A program made the position numbers and the translations under genes. DNA of 52,526 nt from Fimbriimonadaceae bacterium. GTDB lineage: Bacteria; Armatimonadota; Fimbriimonadia; Fimbriimonadales; Fimbriimonadaceae. The stretch spans positions 1-52,526 of the forward strand of contig JAICWL010000012.1 in the NCBI GenBank assembly GCA_025934835.1, written 5' to 3'. Below the pieces are notes generated by a model. That model did no database searches. It saw only the letters and a list, made by a program, of their open reading frames with translations, and was not told the origin of the DNA. Of this stretch, positions 32,417 through 41,269 are shown in pieces (position 1 is the first letter of the stretch; every line of letters starts with the position of its first letter).

Positions 32417-32725
32417 ATGCGCATAGCCACCAACCCCGCGATAACGTCCGCAATGCAGGACGGCAAGCTCGCTGCCCCGACTGGGCAGGCGGGAGCACCG
32501 GGCGAAGACTTCGCCCAGATGTTGATGGACGGGCTCAAAGACGTGAACGACTCCCAGCAGCATGCCGGCGAGCTCCAAACGGACTTGATCACGAATCGAC
32601 GACCGGTGGACTACCACGACGTGATGATCGCGATGGAAAAGGCGAACACGACCCTCCAGCTCACGATGGCTGTGAGGAACAAGATCTTGGACGCCTACCA
32701 GGAGATCAGCAAGATGCAGGTGTAG
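32417..32725 (+). CDS. fliE: Flagellar hook-basal body complex protein FliE
   Basis: FliE links the MS ring to the rod. The 102-residue product has an Ala/Gly/Pro-rich N-terminus, FAQMLMDGLKDVNDSQQHA, then DYHDVMIAMEKANTTLQLTMAVRNKILDAYQEISKMQV, which is the conserved C-terminal block. The gene ends 96 nt before fliF; the gap contains two hairpins. Confidence 0.93.
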   Translation: MRIATNPAITSAMQDGKLAAPTGQAGAPGEDFAQMLMDGLKDVNDSQQHAGELQTDLITNRRPVDYHDVMIAMEKANTTLQLTMAVRNKILDAYQEISKMQV

Positions 32726-32750
32726 GAAAGGGTTGAGCCTTAGGAATCGA

Positions 32751-32818
32751 GTCTCGAATGTTATGTGTCGAGACCCTAAAACCGGCTCTGCCTTCCGTCC
32801 TCCGGTCGCGAAAGCGAC
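32751..32818 (+). promoter_or_regulatory. Two intercistronic hairpins before fliF
   Basis: Hairpin 1 pairs GTCTCGA (32751-32757) with TCGAGAC (32768-32774) across a 10-nt loop. Hairpin 2 pairs GTCGC (32805-32809) with GCGAC (32814-32818) across a GAAA tetraloop and ends 3 nt before the fliF ATG, where a Shine-Dalgarno site would normally be. Neither has a T-run, so they are not terminators. Confidence 0.5.
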
Positions 32819-32821
32819 AAC

Positions 32822-34450
32822 ATGGGCAGCTTTTTATTTCGGTTGAAAACCTGGTGGGACGCTTCCGAGCGGTCGCAAAAGGCCGTGCTGATCGGAAGCG
32901 TTGCGTTCTTCGCCGTCCTCTTCGGCGGGACGTTCTTCTTTGCTTCAAGGCCGAGGATGACCATGCTCTATGGCGGCCTCTCCGACGCCGACAAGTCGGT
33001 GATCGTCGAGCAGCTTCAATCGCAAGGAATTGCGGTCAAGTACGACGTGCCGGGGACGGTCGAGGTGCCGGAAGACAAAGCCCAGGATGCCCGCATGATG
33101 CTCGCTGCGGGTGGCAAGGTGCCCAAGTCGGCGCACATGGGCATCGAGGGCCTGGACAAGATCGGCCTGATGACGACACCGGCCCAGGAAAAAGAACGCC
33201 TGAAAGCGATTTTGGAAGGCGAGCTGGCGAAGACGATCGAGACTTACGACACGATCCAGGCAGCCCGTGTGCACATCACTTTGGGCGACAACTCGCCGTT
33301 CGTCGAGCAAAGGCGGCAAGCCACCGCGAGCGTCAGCATCACCGAGGCATCGGGTGCGACGGTGACCCCGGATCAGGGCAGGGCGATCGCCACGCTGGTG
33401 GCAGGCTCTGTCCCCGACCTGGACGTCAAGAACGTCTCGGTCGTAAACCAGCGGATGGAGTTCGTGTTCAACGGCCAAGACGCCGACAGCACGAAGAACG
33501 TGGCCGAGTCGAAAATCGCCATGGAGGACACCGTGGCGCACAATCGCGAGCGGGAGCTTCAGCGAACCCTCGACAGCGTGTTCGGTGTCGGCAGCACGGT
33601 TGTGTCTGTCCGATGCGAACTGGACCTGGATAAGCAGCGGTCGAGCGCGCTGACGAGAGTTCCCACCGACCCTATCGAGAAGCAGACGGTCAAGGAGGAG
33701 ATGCCGATGGCTGGCGGAGCCTCTGGCGCCGCAAGCGTCGACGTCGGCAATTCGGCGGCGAACAAAGCCGGTGACAAATACACCAGCCAGAGCTCATCTC
33801 AAACACGCATGGTCAGCGAGACGACCACCGAGACCGAGAAGGCAACTGGCGCTATCAAGAGCATGGTGATCAACGTGCTTGGCAACGAGGACAAGATCAA
33901 GGGCCAAGACCAGGCCAAGCTCGAAGATTTTCTTCGCCAGGAGGTCGCGAACAAAGGCGCGGACAAACTAAATTTCCCGGACCCGAAAGTCGAATGGGTC
34001 AAGTTCGACACCTCTACTGCGGTCGCTGCCGCCAAGGCTGGCACCGAGGCCACCTCCCAGGCGCGGGTTCAGCAGGCGTTCTCGATCCTACCGATTGCAG
34101 CGCTGATCTTCGTGGCGATCATGGTTGTGAAGAGCCTCGGGAAGTTCGCCAAGGGCATCTCGCAAGAGGGCGGGGCTTTGAACTATCCGCTCGCGCTCGA
34201 AGGCGATGCGCTGGCCGGCGCGCAGAACCTGATCGCAGCCATCGATGGAGCGAACGAGGGCTTGGCGCGCTCACGCACCCACCCGGACGGCAAGCCGATG
34301 ACGAAGGAAGAAGAGGAGGAGGCGATTCTCGTCGAATCGATCAAGAACCGCGTGCACATGCCGCTCGAGCAACTTAAGAAGATGGCCGCGGATCGACCTC
34401 AAGTCGTCGCGATGCTGATCAAAAGCATGATCCTGGAGGAGAGGCGATGA
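32822..34450 (+). CDS. fliF: Flagellar MS-ring protein FliF
   Basis: FliF forms the MS ring, the membrane base of the flagellum. The 542-residue protein has a first transmembrane helix (about 20-42, VLIGSVAFFAVLFGGTFFFA), ring-building motifs including LYGGLSDADKSVIVEQL and AARVHITLGDNSPFVEQRRQATASVSI, a variable periplasmic region with MVSETTTETEKATGAIKSM, a second helix (FSILPIAALIFVAIMVV, about 418-436) and a cytoplasmic tail that binds FliG. Its stop overlaps the fliG start as ATGA. Confidence 0.96.
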   Translation: MGSFLFRLKTWWDASERSQKAVLIGSVAFFAVLFGGTFFFASRPRMTMLYGGLSDADKSVIVEQLQSQGIAVKYDVPGTVEVPEDKAQDARMMLAAGGKVPKSAHMGIEGLDKIGLMTTPAQEKERLKAILEGELAKTIETYDTIQAARVHITLGDNSPFVEQRRQATASVSITEASGATVTPDQGRAIATLVAGSVPDLDVKNVSVVNQRMEFVFNGQDADSTKNVAESKIAMEDTVAHNRERELQRTLDSVFGVGSTVVSVRCELDLDKQRSSALTRVPTDPIEKQTVKEEMPMAGGASGAASVDVGNSAANKAGDKYTSQSSSQTRMVSETTTETEKATGAIKSMVINVLGNEDKIKGQDQAKLEDFLRQEVANKGADKLNFPDPKVEWVKFDTSTAVAAAKAGTEATSQARVQQAFSILPIAALIFVAIMVVKSLGKFAKGISQEGGALNYPLALEGDALAGAQNLIAAIDGANEGLARSRTHPDGKPMTKEEEEEAILVESIKNRVHMPLEQLKKMAADRPQVVAMLIKSMILEERR

Positions 34451-35460
34451 GGAAGAACAAGGACGAGCTGACCAACCGCCAAAAGGCGGCCGTAATGCTC
34501 ATGGTGCTCGGGCCCGATAACGCGGGTAATGTGATCCGGCACATCGAAGAGGAGCATATCGAGCAGCTCTCGCTCGAGCTCGCTCGCCTCGACAAGATCT
34601 CGCCGGAGCAGCGCGAGGCTGTCATCTCCGAGTTTTACGAAAGCGCGGTCGCCCAAGAGTTCATCGCAGAAGGCGGTGTCCATCAGGCTCGCCAAGTGCT
34701 GGAGTCCGCGTTCGGCGCCAATCGAGCCGACGAAGTGATCCAGCGCGTGGTCGCGACCATGCAGGTGGTGCCGTTCGAATTCCTGAAGAAGGCGGATCCG
34801 GCGCAGGTGCTCAGCTTCATTCAGGACGAGCACCCGCAGACGATCGCTTTGATTCTCGCCTACATGCCGGTCAACAACGCGGCGATGATCCTGAGCAAGC
34901 TGCCGAGCGATCTGCGGGGAGACGTCGCCGCGCGCATTGCGATGATGGAGCAAACGCCGCCTGAAGTCATCCGGAAGGTCGAGCAGGTGCTCGAGAAGAA
35001 GGTCTCCAGCATTTTGAACCAGGAAATGTCTCAAGCCGGCGGACCAAAGGCTCTGGTCGACTTGCTTAACAGAGTGGATCGCTCGACCGAGCGGGTGATC
35101 ATCGAATCGCTGTCGGAGAACAGCCCAGAGCTCGCCGAGACGGTCAAGAACATGATGTTCGTGTTCGAGGACATTGTTCAGCTCGACGACCGCGCCGTAC
35201 AAGCGATCCTGAAGGAAGTCGACATGCGGGAGCTGGCCACGGCTCTCAAGAGCGTCGGGGGCGAGGTCCAGAACAAGATTTTCCGGAATATGTCCGAGCG
35301 AGCGGTTTCGATGTTGCGCGAGGACATGGAGTTCATGGGGCCAGTGCGGTTGAGAGTCGTCGAGGAGTCCCAGCAAAAGATCGTGTCGATAATCCGCCGG
35401 TTGGAAGAGGCCGGAGAGATCACCATTGGCAGGACCGGCGAGGAAGACGTCCTTGTCTAA
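34447..35460 (+). CDS. fliG: Flagellar motor switch protein FliG
   Basis: FliG transmits torque between stator and rotor. The 337-residue protein shows NRQKAAVMLMVLG at the N-terminus, the middle-domain EHPQTIALILAYM (the EHPQR-like motif) and the C-terminal charged ridge MFVFEDIVQLDDRAVQAIL with VDMRELATALKS. Length is standard. It overlaps fliF by 4 nt, and fliH starts inside its end. Confidence 0.97.
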   Translation: MRKNKDELTNRQKAAVMLMVLGPDNAGNVIRHIEEEHIEQLSLELARLDKISPEQREAVISEFYESAVAQEFIAEGGVHQARQVLESAFGANRADEVIQRVVATMQVVPFEFLKKADPAQVLSFIQDEHPQTIALILAYMPVNNAAMILSKLPSDLRGDVAARIAMMEQTPPEVIRKVEQVLEKKVSSILNQEMSQAGGPKALVDLLNRVDRSTERVIIESLSENSPELAETVKNMMFVFEDIVQLDDRAVQAILKEVDMRELATALKSVGGEVQNKIFRNMSERAVSMLREDMEFMGPVRLRVVEESQQKIVSIIRRLEEAGEITIGRTGEEDVLV

Positions 35461-36142
35461 GCCCGCGACGCGAAGGCCCATGCAGCAGGTGGGCTCGTTC
35501 CTCGACATGCTGCTGCCAGTTGCGGCGGTGGCAGATACGGCGCCCGTTGCCCGGCGACGAAAGCTCACGCAGCGAGAGCAACTCGAGCAGGCGTTCGAAG
35601 ACGCCAAGCTGAGAGGGTATCGCGAGGGGCTCGCAGCAGGGCAAGAGGATGGCCGAGCGATAGGGGCTCAGATGGGCCAGCGAGAAGCCGCCGAAGAGCT
35701 GACGCGAGCTTCGAGCATCGAAATCGAGCGATTTTGCCGCGAGTTGCAATCGGTCCTCGACAGGGTCGACGACGCGCTCGAACGCTGGAAGCGAGATGCG
35801 GAGTCGCGCCTCACGGACCTTGCGATAGTAGCCGTGCGCAAAGTGCTTTCATCGGAGCTCAATATTTCGCGCGAGTCCGCGCTTGGGATCGTTCGGGAGG
35901 CCGTCGCAGAGGTTACTCATTCATCCAAGGCCCGGATTCGGCTCAACCCGTTCGACCTGGAAACGATCAGCGCCTACCGTGAGCAAATTCTGGCGGCCTC
36001 GGCCTCGCTAAGAGGCGTCGAATTCGTAGCGGACGAGAGCATCGAGGCAGGATGCATCATCGAGACGGATGGCGGCTTGGTGGACGCCAGCTCCGGTACC
36101 CGCCTGCTGCTCATCGTGAACGAGATGGAGGACGCGGCTTGA
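35453..36142 (+). CDS. fliH: Flagellar assembly protein FliH
   Basis: FliH is the stator-like regulator of the export ATPase FliI. The approximately 229-residue protein has a basic N-terminus, the GYREGLAAGQEDGRAIGAQMG segment (GxxxG-type FliH repeats), a coiled-coil region and the C-terminal VEFVADESIEAGCIIETDGGLVDAS block shared with the V/F-ATPase E/delta subunits. The start is uncertain: TTG at 35453 overlaps the fliG stop by 8 nt; TTG at 35426 and ATG at 35480 are alternatives in the same frame. Confidence 0.88.
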   Translation: MSKPATRRPMQQVGSFLDMLLPVAAVADTAPVARRRKLTQREQLEQAFEDAKLRGYREGLAAGQEDGRAIGAQMGQREAAEELTRASSIEIERFCRELQSVLDRVDDALERWKRDAESRLTDLAIVAVRKVLSSELNISRESALGIVREAVAEVTHSSKARIRLNPFDLETISAYREQILAASASLRGVEFVADESIEAGCIIETDGGLVDASSGTRLLLIVNEMEDAA

Positions 36143-37458
36143 CGTCCGTACCGACTTTCTCGCGCCTTGCCGACGCGATCGAAGCTGCTCCGAAATTCCG
36201 AATCCTGGGCAAAGTCGTCGACGTCGTGGGCCTCGTCATCGAATCTTCGGGACCGAACGCCCGCATAGGCGACCTCTGCTGGATCGAAGGAGGGACCGCG
36301 GAGTCCACCGTGGCCGCAGAAGTCGTTGGTTTTCGTGGCGACCGAACTCTGCTGATGCCTTTGGGGGAGCTCTCGGGAATACGCGCCGGATGCACCGTGC
36401 GGGGAACAGGTTCTTGCCTGCGAGTACCGGTGGGCTCCGGCCTGCTCGGTCGGACCATCGATGCGCTCGGTCGCCCGATGGATCAGTTGGGACCGATCCG
36501 AAGCACAGAGTCCTACCCGATTCTGGCCCAACCTCCGGGCGCGCTCGAGCGGCCCGTGATCTCGAGACCGTTTTGGACCGGAGTCCGAGCCATCGACGGC
36601 ATGCTCACGCTTGGCGAAGGGCAGCGGCTCGGCATCTTCTCAGGATCCGGAGTGGGCAAGAGCACGCTGCTGGGAATGGTTGCACGCAATTGCGACGCCG
36701 AAGTGAACGTAATCTGCCTGGTCGGCGAGCGAGGCCGCGAGGTGCGCGAGTTCATTCAGAACGATCTTGGGCCGGAGGGCATGAAGCGGAGCGTCGTGGT
36801 GTGCGCCACTAGTGAGCAGCCCGCCCTAGTGCGCATAAAGTCCGCGCTTGCTGCTACTGCCATCGCGGAAGCGTTCCGGGACGAAGGACGCTCCGTGATG
36901 CTGATGATGGACAGCGTGACTCGCTTCGCCACTGCGCAAAGGGAAGTAGGACTCGCCATCGGCGAACCGCCCAGCACGAAGGGGTACACGCCGAGCGTGT
37001 TTGCGGCACTGCCCAGGCTCATGGAGCGCGCGGGTATGGGCAAGAGGGGCGCGATCACGGCGCTGTACACCGTGCTCGTTGAAGGGGATGACACGAACGA
37101 GCCGGTAGCCGACGCCACTCGGTCGATCCTCGACGGGCACATCGTGCTAAAGCGACAGCTCACTGCGAAAGGCCACTACCCTCCCATCGATGTGCTTCAG
37201 AGCCTGAGCAGAACGATGCCGCTCGTGTGCGATGACTCTCAAGTGGCGCTCGCCAACGAGGCAAGAGAGCTCTTGGCCGAGTACGACGAGATTGAGGATC
37301 TGGTGAGCATCGGCGCTTACAAGCAGGGATCGAAACTGATCGCCGACCAGGCGATCGAGCGCGTGCCCCACATCGTGAAGTTCTTGAAGCAAAGCAAGCA
37401 GGAGGGCTCGCGGTCAGAAGACACGCTCGCCCTGATGGAGGAAGCCGTTCGTGGTTAA
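36139..37458 (+). CDS. fliI: Flagellum-specific ATPase FliI
   Basis: FliI powers and directs type III export of flagellar parts. The 439-residue protein resembles the F1-ATPase beta subunit: GLLGRTIDALGRPMD, Walker A GSGVGKSTL, Walker B VMLMMDSVTRFATAQREVG and the EPPSTKGYTPSVFAALPRL block. The TTG at 36139 overlaps the fliH TGA as TTGA and gives the usual N-terminus; an open frame to 36052 lies inside fliH. Confidence 0.96.
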   Translation: MTSVPTFSRLADAIEAAPKFRILGKVVDVVGLVIESSGPNARIGDLCWIEGGTAESTVAAEVVGFRGDRTLLMPLGELSGIRAGCTVRGTGSCLRVPVGSGLLGRTIDALGRPMDQLGPIRSTESYPILAQPPGALERPVISRPFWTGVRAIDGMLTLGEGQRLGIFSGSGVGKSTLLGMVARNCDAEVNVICLVGERGREVREFIQNDLGPEGMKRSVVVCATSEQPALVRIKSALAATAIAEAFRDEGRSVMLMMDSVTRFATAQREVGLAIGEPPSTKGYTPSVFAALPRLMERAGMGKRGAITALYTVLVEGDDTNEPVADATRSILDGHIVLKRQLTAKGHYPPIDVLQSLSRTMPLVCDDSQVALANEARELLAEYDEIEDLVSIGAYKQGSKLIADQAIERVPHIVKFLKQSKQEGSRSEDTLALMEEAVRG

Positions 37459-37870
37459 TTTCGAATTTGGGCTACAACGCGTGCTGGACTACCGCCAGAT
37501 GGAAGAGTCATGGGCGAAGGACGCTTACCTGGCCTCCAGAGCCGAGCGCGTGGAATGTGAGCAAACGATCCTAGAGGTGATCGTCAACAGATCCGAGTTT
37601 CTCGCCCAGCCAGCCAATACCCTAGGCGAGCGGCAAGCTTTGGAGAGAATGCTCGAGCGTCTGGACGGCGAGGAGCGGGCCCATCGGATTGCTCTCGAAG
37701 TGCTGGCCAACGAAGAGGAGCAGGCGCTGCAGACTTGGCATGCCAAGAAGCGCGATCTAGAGAGCTTGGTCAAACTTCGCGAAGCCGAGTTCGAGGAGTG
37801 GTCGATCGAGGTCGCCAGACGCGAGCAGCGCGAGCTGGACGAGTGGACGTCGATGCGGAGGACAGGATGA
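37451..37870 (+). CDS. fliJ: Flagellar export chaperone FliJ
   Basis: FliJ is a coiled-coil protein that sits in the FliI ring and escorts chaperones. The 139-residue product starts FEFGLQRVLDYRQMEE, the characteristic FliJ N-terminus, and is predicted to be almost wholly coiled coil, rich in Glu, Arg and Leu. The start is GTG at 37451, overlapping fliI by 8 nt. Identity rests on length, helical pattern and position. Confidence 0.87.
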   Translation: MVNFEFGLQRVLDYRQMEESWAKDAYLASRAERVECEQTILEVIVNRSEFLAQPANTLGERQALERMLERLDGEERAHRIALEVLANEEEQALQTWHAKKRDLESLVKLREAEFEEWSIEVARREQRELDEWTSMRRTG

Positions 37871-38472
37871 GACCGATGACACTCAAGCCGCTTGGCCCTG
37901 AGGGTATCGAGCGGCGCATCCAAGAGATCAAGTCGCGGATATCGTTCCTATCCGGTAGCGCGGGCTTTTCCCAGGCGCTGTCGAACGCGGGGCTCCAGCC
38001 GATGCCGATCCAAGGCTCGATCTCGGGCGGCCCGGGCTCGTCCCCCATGAATCCGTTCGGTCCCGGCCTGAATGTAAATCCGCTTTCGGACAAGTATCGA
38101 CCGATGGCCCAGCGGATCGCCGGCGAGGAGGGTGTCGATCCGCAGATTTTCGATGCGTTGATTCAAACGGAGAGCTCGTACGATCCGAACGCTCGCTCAA
38201 AGGCCGGCGCGTTGGGGCTTGCACAGCTCATGCCGGAGACTGCCGCCTCGTTGGGCGTGCAGGACCCAATGGATCCAGAGCAGAGCTTGCGTGGCGGCGC
38301 GCGGTACCTGGCGTCGCTGATGAATAAGTTTCACGACCCGAAGCTTGCGCTTGCGGCATACAACGCCGGCCCGGAAGCGGTCGTGCGCCACGGCGGGGTT
38401 CCTCCGTATGCCGAAACCCGGAGCTACGTCGACAAAATTATGAGCCTGGCTAACGGAGTAAGAACGCCGTGA
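37867..38472 (+). CDS. Lytic transglycosylase (SLT domain) in the flagellar operon
   Basis: The 201-residue protein has an N-terminal spacer rich in Gly, Pro and Ser (about 1-75), then an SLT/GEWL domain: catalytic Glu in ALIQTESSYDPNA (E102), SKAGALGLAQLMPETA, GGARYLASLMNKFHD and ALAAYNAGPEAV. It should cut peptidoglycan so that the rod can cross the wall, the job of FlgJ or its stand-ins elsewhere (inference). No signal peptide is visible, so export may occur through the flagellar channel. It overlaps fliJ as ATGA and the next gene as GTGA. Confidence 0.9.
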   Translation: MRPMTLKPLGPEGIERRIQEIKSRISFLSGSAGFSQALSNAGLQPMPIQGSISGGPGSSPMNPFGPGLNVNPLSDKYRPMAQRIAGEEGVDPQIFDALIQTESSYDPNARSKAGALGLAQLMPETAASLGVQDPMDPEQSLRGGARYLASLMNKFHDPKLALAAYNAGPEAVVRHGGVPPYAETRSYVDKIMSLANGVRTP

Positions 38473-39047
38473 AAGTCGCAGCCATCGCCTGCGCGGTCTT
38501 GGTGCTGATCGTCGGCGCGGTAATTGGGCTCGGCATGGCGGGAATCGTCAACATTCCTGGCCTGTCACCACCGAAACTGGTGAAAAACCCTCACGCCGGA
38601 AAGCCTGTTCTAGACCCAGCGACGGGGAAGCCGGTTCTCAACCCGAAAACTGGTAAGCCGGAGGTGGAGCCGAACATGGTGTCGGCGGAAGAAGCCCAGC
38701 GTATCGCAAAGCAGGACGCGGTCAAGCAGGAAGCTCAAAATGACACGGCGCCCGCAAAGCCTGTGGTTGCCGCCAAGAGCACTCCATCCGCTATTCCTCG
38801 AGTCATTCCGAAGCCAGACGAAGACGCGGGCAATAAGAAGCTGGCTTCAATTTGGGAGGAGATGGATGCGACCAAGCTCAAAGATGTGGTCGCCTCTTGG
38901 AAGCCGGACGAGCTTGCGAAGGTCTTGATGAAGATGGACCCCGACAAAGTGACTGAGCTGCTTTCGACTTTGGACCCGAAGAAGGCGTCCGATTTGAGCC
39001 GTCAGCTTCTCAAGCTCGGTTCCAATCCGCCCAAGACGTCGTCCTAG
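38469..39047 (+). CDS. motE: MotE-like flagellar protein (MgtE_N domain)
   Basis: The 192-residue protein has one N-terminal membrane helix (AIACAVLVLIVGAVIGLGM) and a Pro/Lys-rich periplasmic linker containing three near-identical repeats (GKPVLDPAT, GKPVLNPKT, GKPEVEPNM). The C-terminal helical domain, IWEEMDATKLKDVVASW then ELAKVLMKMDPDKVTELLSTLDP, is typical of the MgtE N-domain superhelix of MotE, the chaperone of the MotC stator component. The GTG start at 38469 overlaps the transglycosylase gene. It is the last gene of the flagellar block; its TAG stop is shared with the convergent 39044 gene. Confidence 0.8.
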   Translation: MKVAAIACAVLVLIVGAVIGLGMAGIVNIPGLSPPKLVKNPHAGKPVLDPATGKPVLNPKTGKPEVEPNMVSAEEAQRIAKQDAVKQEAQNDTAPAKPVVAAKSTPSAIPRVIPKPDEDAGNKKLASIWEEMDATKLKDVVASWKPDELAKVLMKMDPDKVTELLSTLDPKKASDLSRQLLKLGSNPPKTSS

Positions 39048-39496
39048 GCTTGACCGGGGCCCACGTTGGGAGGGCCACCCTGTCCGTCGCCGCTACCACT
39101 GTCGCCGCCATCGTCCGGCGGGCCGACGGTCGGGCCGTTGTCGGGCGAGGGTTTATCCCCCATATCCGGTGATGTGTCGCCCGTGCTCGAATTGTCCGGA
39201 GCGGCCATCTCGTCCACCGGCTGCTCTTCGGCTGCCTTCTTGGCGTGCCGATGGCGTCGCTGGCGAACGGGCTCCTGCTTCTTGACCGTGACGTCCACTT
39301 CTGGCTCGGGCCTGGCTACGCTCGCAACCGACTCCGGGGGCTCGTTTGTTGCCGTAGTCGGAATCTGACGGTCGCTGCCCGTGCCTGCGCCCGGAATGTG
39401 CGGACCGATGAAAAAGTATCCGCAAACGGCTAGTGCGAGGGGAAGGACGAACCACTTCATGAACAAGCCAAGGGGAGAGAGTCTCATGCCAGCCAC
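39044..39496 (-). CDS. Single-pass membrane protein with acidic Pro/Gly/Asp tail, unknown function
   Basis: Not recognised. The 150-residue product has one membrane helix (MKWFVLPLALAVCGYFFIG), a linker with a basic patch (RQRRHRHAKK) and a low-complexity tail dominated by Asp, Gly, Pro and Ser (for example GDTSPDMGDKPSPDNG). Translation in this frame looks real because the helix and the charge-segregated tail make sense, while the opposite frame is less protein-like. The GTG at 39496 has TAAAAT 5 nt upstream. It faces motE and shares its stop. A surface or envelope spacer protein is a guess. Confidence 0.6.
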   Translation of the reverse strand: MAGMRLSPLGLFMKWFVLPLALAVCGYFFIGPHIPGAGTGSDRQIPTTATNEPPESVASVARPEPEVDVTVKKQEPVRQRRHRHAKKAAEEQPVDEMAAPDNSSTGDTSPDMGDKPSPDNGPTVGPPDDGGDSGSGDGQGGPPNVGPGQA

Positions 39497-39532
39497 GTCC
39501 TATTTTAGCTTAGGTAACCTCTTCGGTCCTAG

Positions 39533-41269
39533 ATGCCGAGTCCGATCGAAGCTTACGAAGAGGTGCTCCAGCTTCAGATAGGCCTGCTCGAAGCGCTACC
39601 GCCGACCTCTGGGAGCTACCCATATCCGAGCTTGGGCATTACGGGGCAAACGGAGTCTCGCCCTTTTCGGGCAGCAGTTCTGGAAAACGCTTACCTGCGC
39701 CTGGTTGTGCTTCCCGAGCTTGGCGGCAGGATCATTTCACTTTTTGATAAGCGAACGGCGCGCGAATCCCTGCCTGTGCGCGAACGACTCGAGCCCGAGG
39801 CTGGAGGAGATCGAGGCGCATATCTTCCGGACGGAATCCAAATCTGCCTGAGTCAAGGGCACCGCCTGAATTCGATGGGTCCTGTTCACGCGGCCATCCA
39901 CGCCGGCGAGGAATCCTCGGCGATCTGGCTGGGTGAATTTGGCGCGGGTCAACCTTACGGGCTCACCGCAAGAATCTCGCTCGAAGCGGAGAGCGCTGTC
40001 GCGCGGATCGAGTGCAGGATGCACAATCGCGGTTGGGACCGATTGCCTTATTCCGGAGGGTTCAGCCTCGGGTTTACCGGCGAGGAGCCGAGTTCGGAGT
40101 TCTGGCACGACGCTCGAATGGACATCGGCCTAGCGTGGCTTCCCGTGGACCGAGGATGGGAAGCTTGCTCCCTAGAAGCTGGGTGCGTTTTCGCTAATCG
40201 CTTTGCAATGGATGCCGAGTTGTCGCCGCGCCAGGTCGATGCCTGGTCTGTCGAGCTTCTTCCGGTGACGTCGCTGGGTGGAATCTCTGCGGCATCCCGA
40301 GATTTGGCGGCTTTTTTGACTCCGGAAGCCCTCCGTTTGCAAGCGGCGCGAAGGCTGCCAAACCACAAAGTGCTCATCCTGACGAAGGACGGCCAAACTC
40401 TTGAAGCGCCCGCGGATTTGTACCCTGAGCACATTCTCGAGCTTCCACTCGACGGTCTTCCGTCCGAGCTGACGGAGCTTGTCGTTATGTCCGATCGGAG
40501 GGAGGAGGTCCTCCGGTTTGCGGCAGCGGGGGGCGGCGAGCGCAGCGACCTTCCGAAGGTGGCGATGCGGGCCGAAGTGCTCCCGCCGACCCAGGATGAG
40601 GCAGCGCTTACCCGTGCGACATTCAATGTCTCGACCCGCCACATCGCGTGGACTCGGCTAGGCATGATATCGTTGGCGCAAGGGGACACCGCTGAGGCGG
40701 GCGAGCGCTTCGAGCAAGCGCTCCTATATAACGCCGACGATCCGCTGCTGTGGTGGGAGGCGGCGGCCGCAGCCCGAGTGGCGGGACGTAGCGGGGACGA
40801 AGAGCCCGCCGAGCTACTGAATGCGCACTACCTCTCGCCGCTGGAGCCCGCACTGCGCGCTGAGGCTTTCCTTTCGCAGCCAGTAGAGCCGGGCAAGGAG
40901 CCTAACCCGCTGGTCGCTCCTTTGGATGAAGCCCCAGAAAGCTACATCGAAGTAGCGGCTATGCTCGTGGAGCATGGGCTCTTGAGCGACGCCACGCGCT
41001 GGATCGACGAGGCGCTGAGGCATGCGGACCTTGCCATGCTTCGGATCCTGCTTGCTTACTGCTACCTTTCGGGCAGCAGGATGGCTGCGGAGGCCGCCTC
41101 CGAGATTCAAAAGGCCGAGGCTCTCGGGCTTCCCACACCGCTTCCGTGGCGCAGAGTCGAGATCGACGCCCTACGGGCTGTTGGCTCGAGATTCCCCGAG
41201 GCTGTCGGCATTCGGAAATGGCTCGAGCTGGCTGAGCGACTCGCTACTCGAACGCCTCGAGATACTTGA
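39533..41269 (+). CDS. DUF5107 (galactose-mutarotase-like) protein with C-terminal helical repeats
   Basis: The 578-residue protein matches the DUF5107 pattern: VLENAYLRLVVLPELGGRIISLFDK is the usual opening of this mutarotase-like beta-sandwich, followed by strands to about residue 350. The C-terminal 200 residues are TPR-like helices (GMISLAQGDTAEAGERFEQALLYNADDPLLWWEAAAAARVAG). In longer relatives the same two parts occur together. It probably binds or acts on carbohydrate; no catalytic residues can be named. The end overlaps the convergent threonine synthase gene by 26 nt. Confidence 0.8.
   Translation: MPSPIEAYEEVLQLQIGLLEALPPTSGSYPYPSLGITGQTESRPFRAAVLENAYLRLVVLPELGGRIISLFDKRTARESLPVRERLEPEAGGDRGAYLPDGIQICLSQGHRLNSMGPVHAAIHAGEESSAIWLGEFGAGQPYGLTARISLEAESAVARIECRMHNRGWDRLPYSGGFSLGFTGEEPSSEFWHDARMDIGLAWLPVDRGWEACSLEAGCVFANRFAMDAELSPRQVDAWSVELLPVTSLGGISAASRDLAAFLTPEALRLQAARRLPNHKVLILTKDGQTLEAPADLYPEHILELPLDGLPSELTELVVMSDRREEVLRFAAAGGGERSDLPKVAMRAEVLPPTQDEAALTRATFNVSTRHIAWTRLGMISLAQGDTAEAGERFEQALLYNADDPLLWWEAAAAARVAGRSGDEEPAELLNAHYLSPLEPALRAEAFLSQPVEPGKEPNPLVAPLDEAPESYIEVAAMLVEHGLLSDATRWIDEALRHADLAMLRILLAYCYLSGSRMAAEAASEIQKAEALGLPTPLPWRRVEIDALRAVGSRFPEAVGIRKWLELAERLATRTPRDT

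Noticed and set aside
34399-35607. Minus-strand open frame of 402 codons
   Set aside because: It is the shadow of fliG and fliH, both clearly coding on the plus strand.
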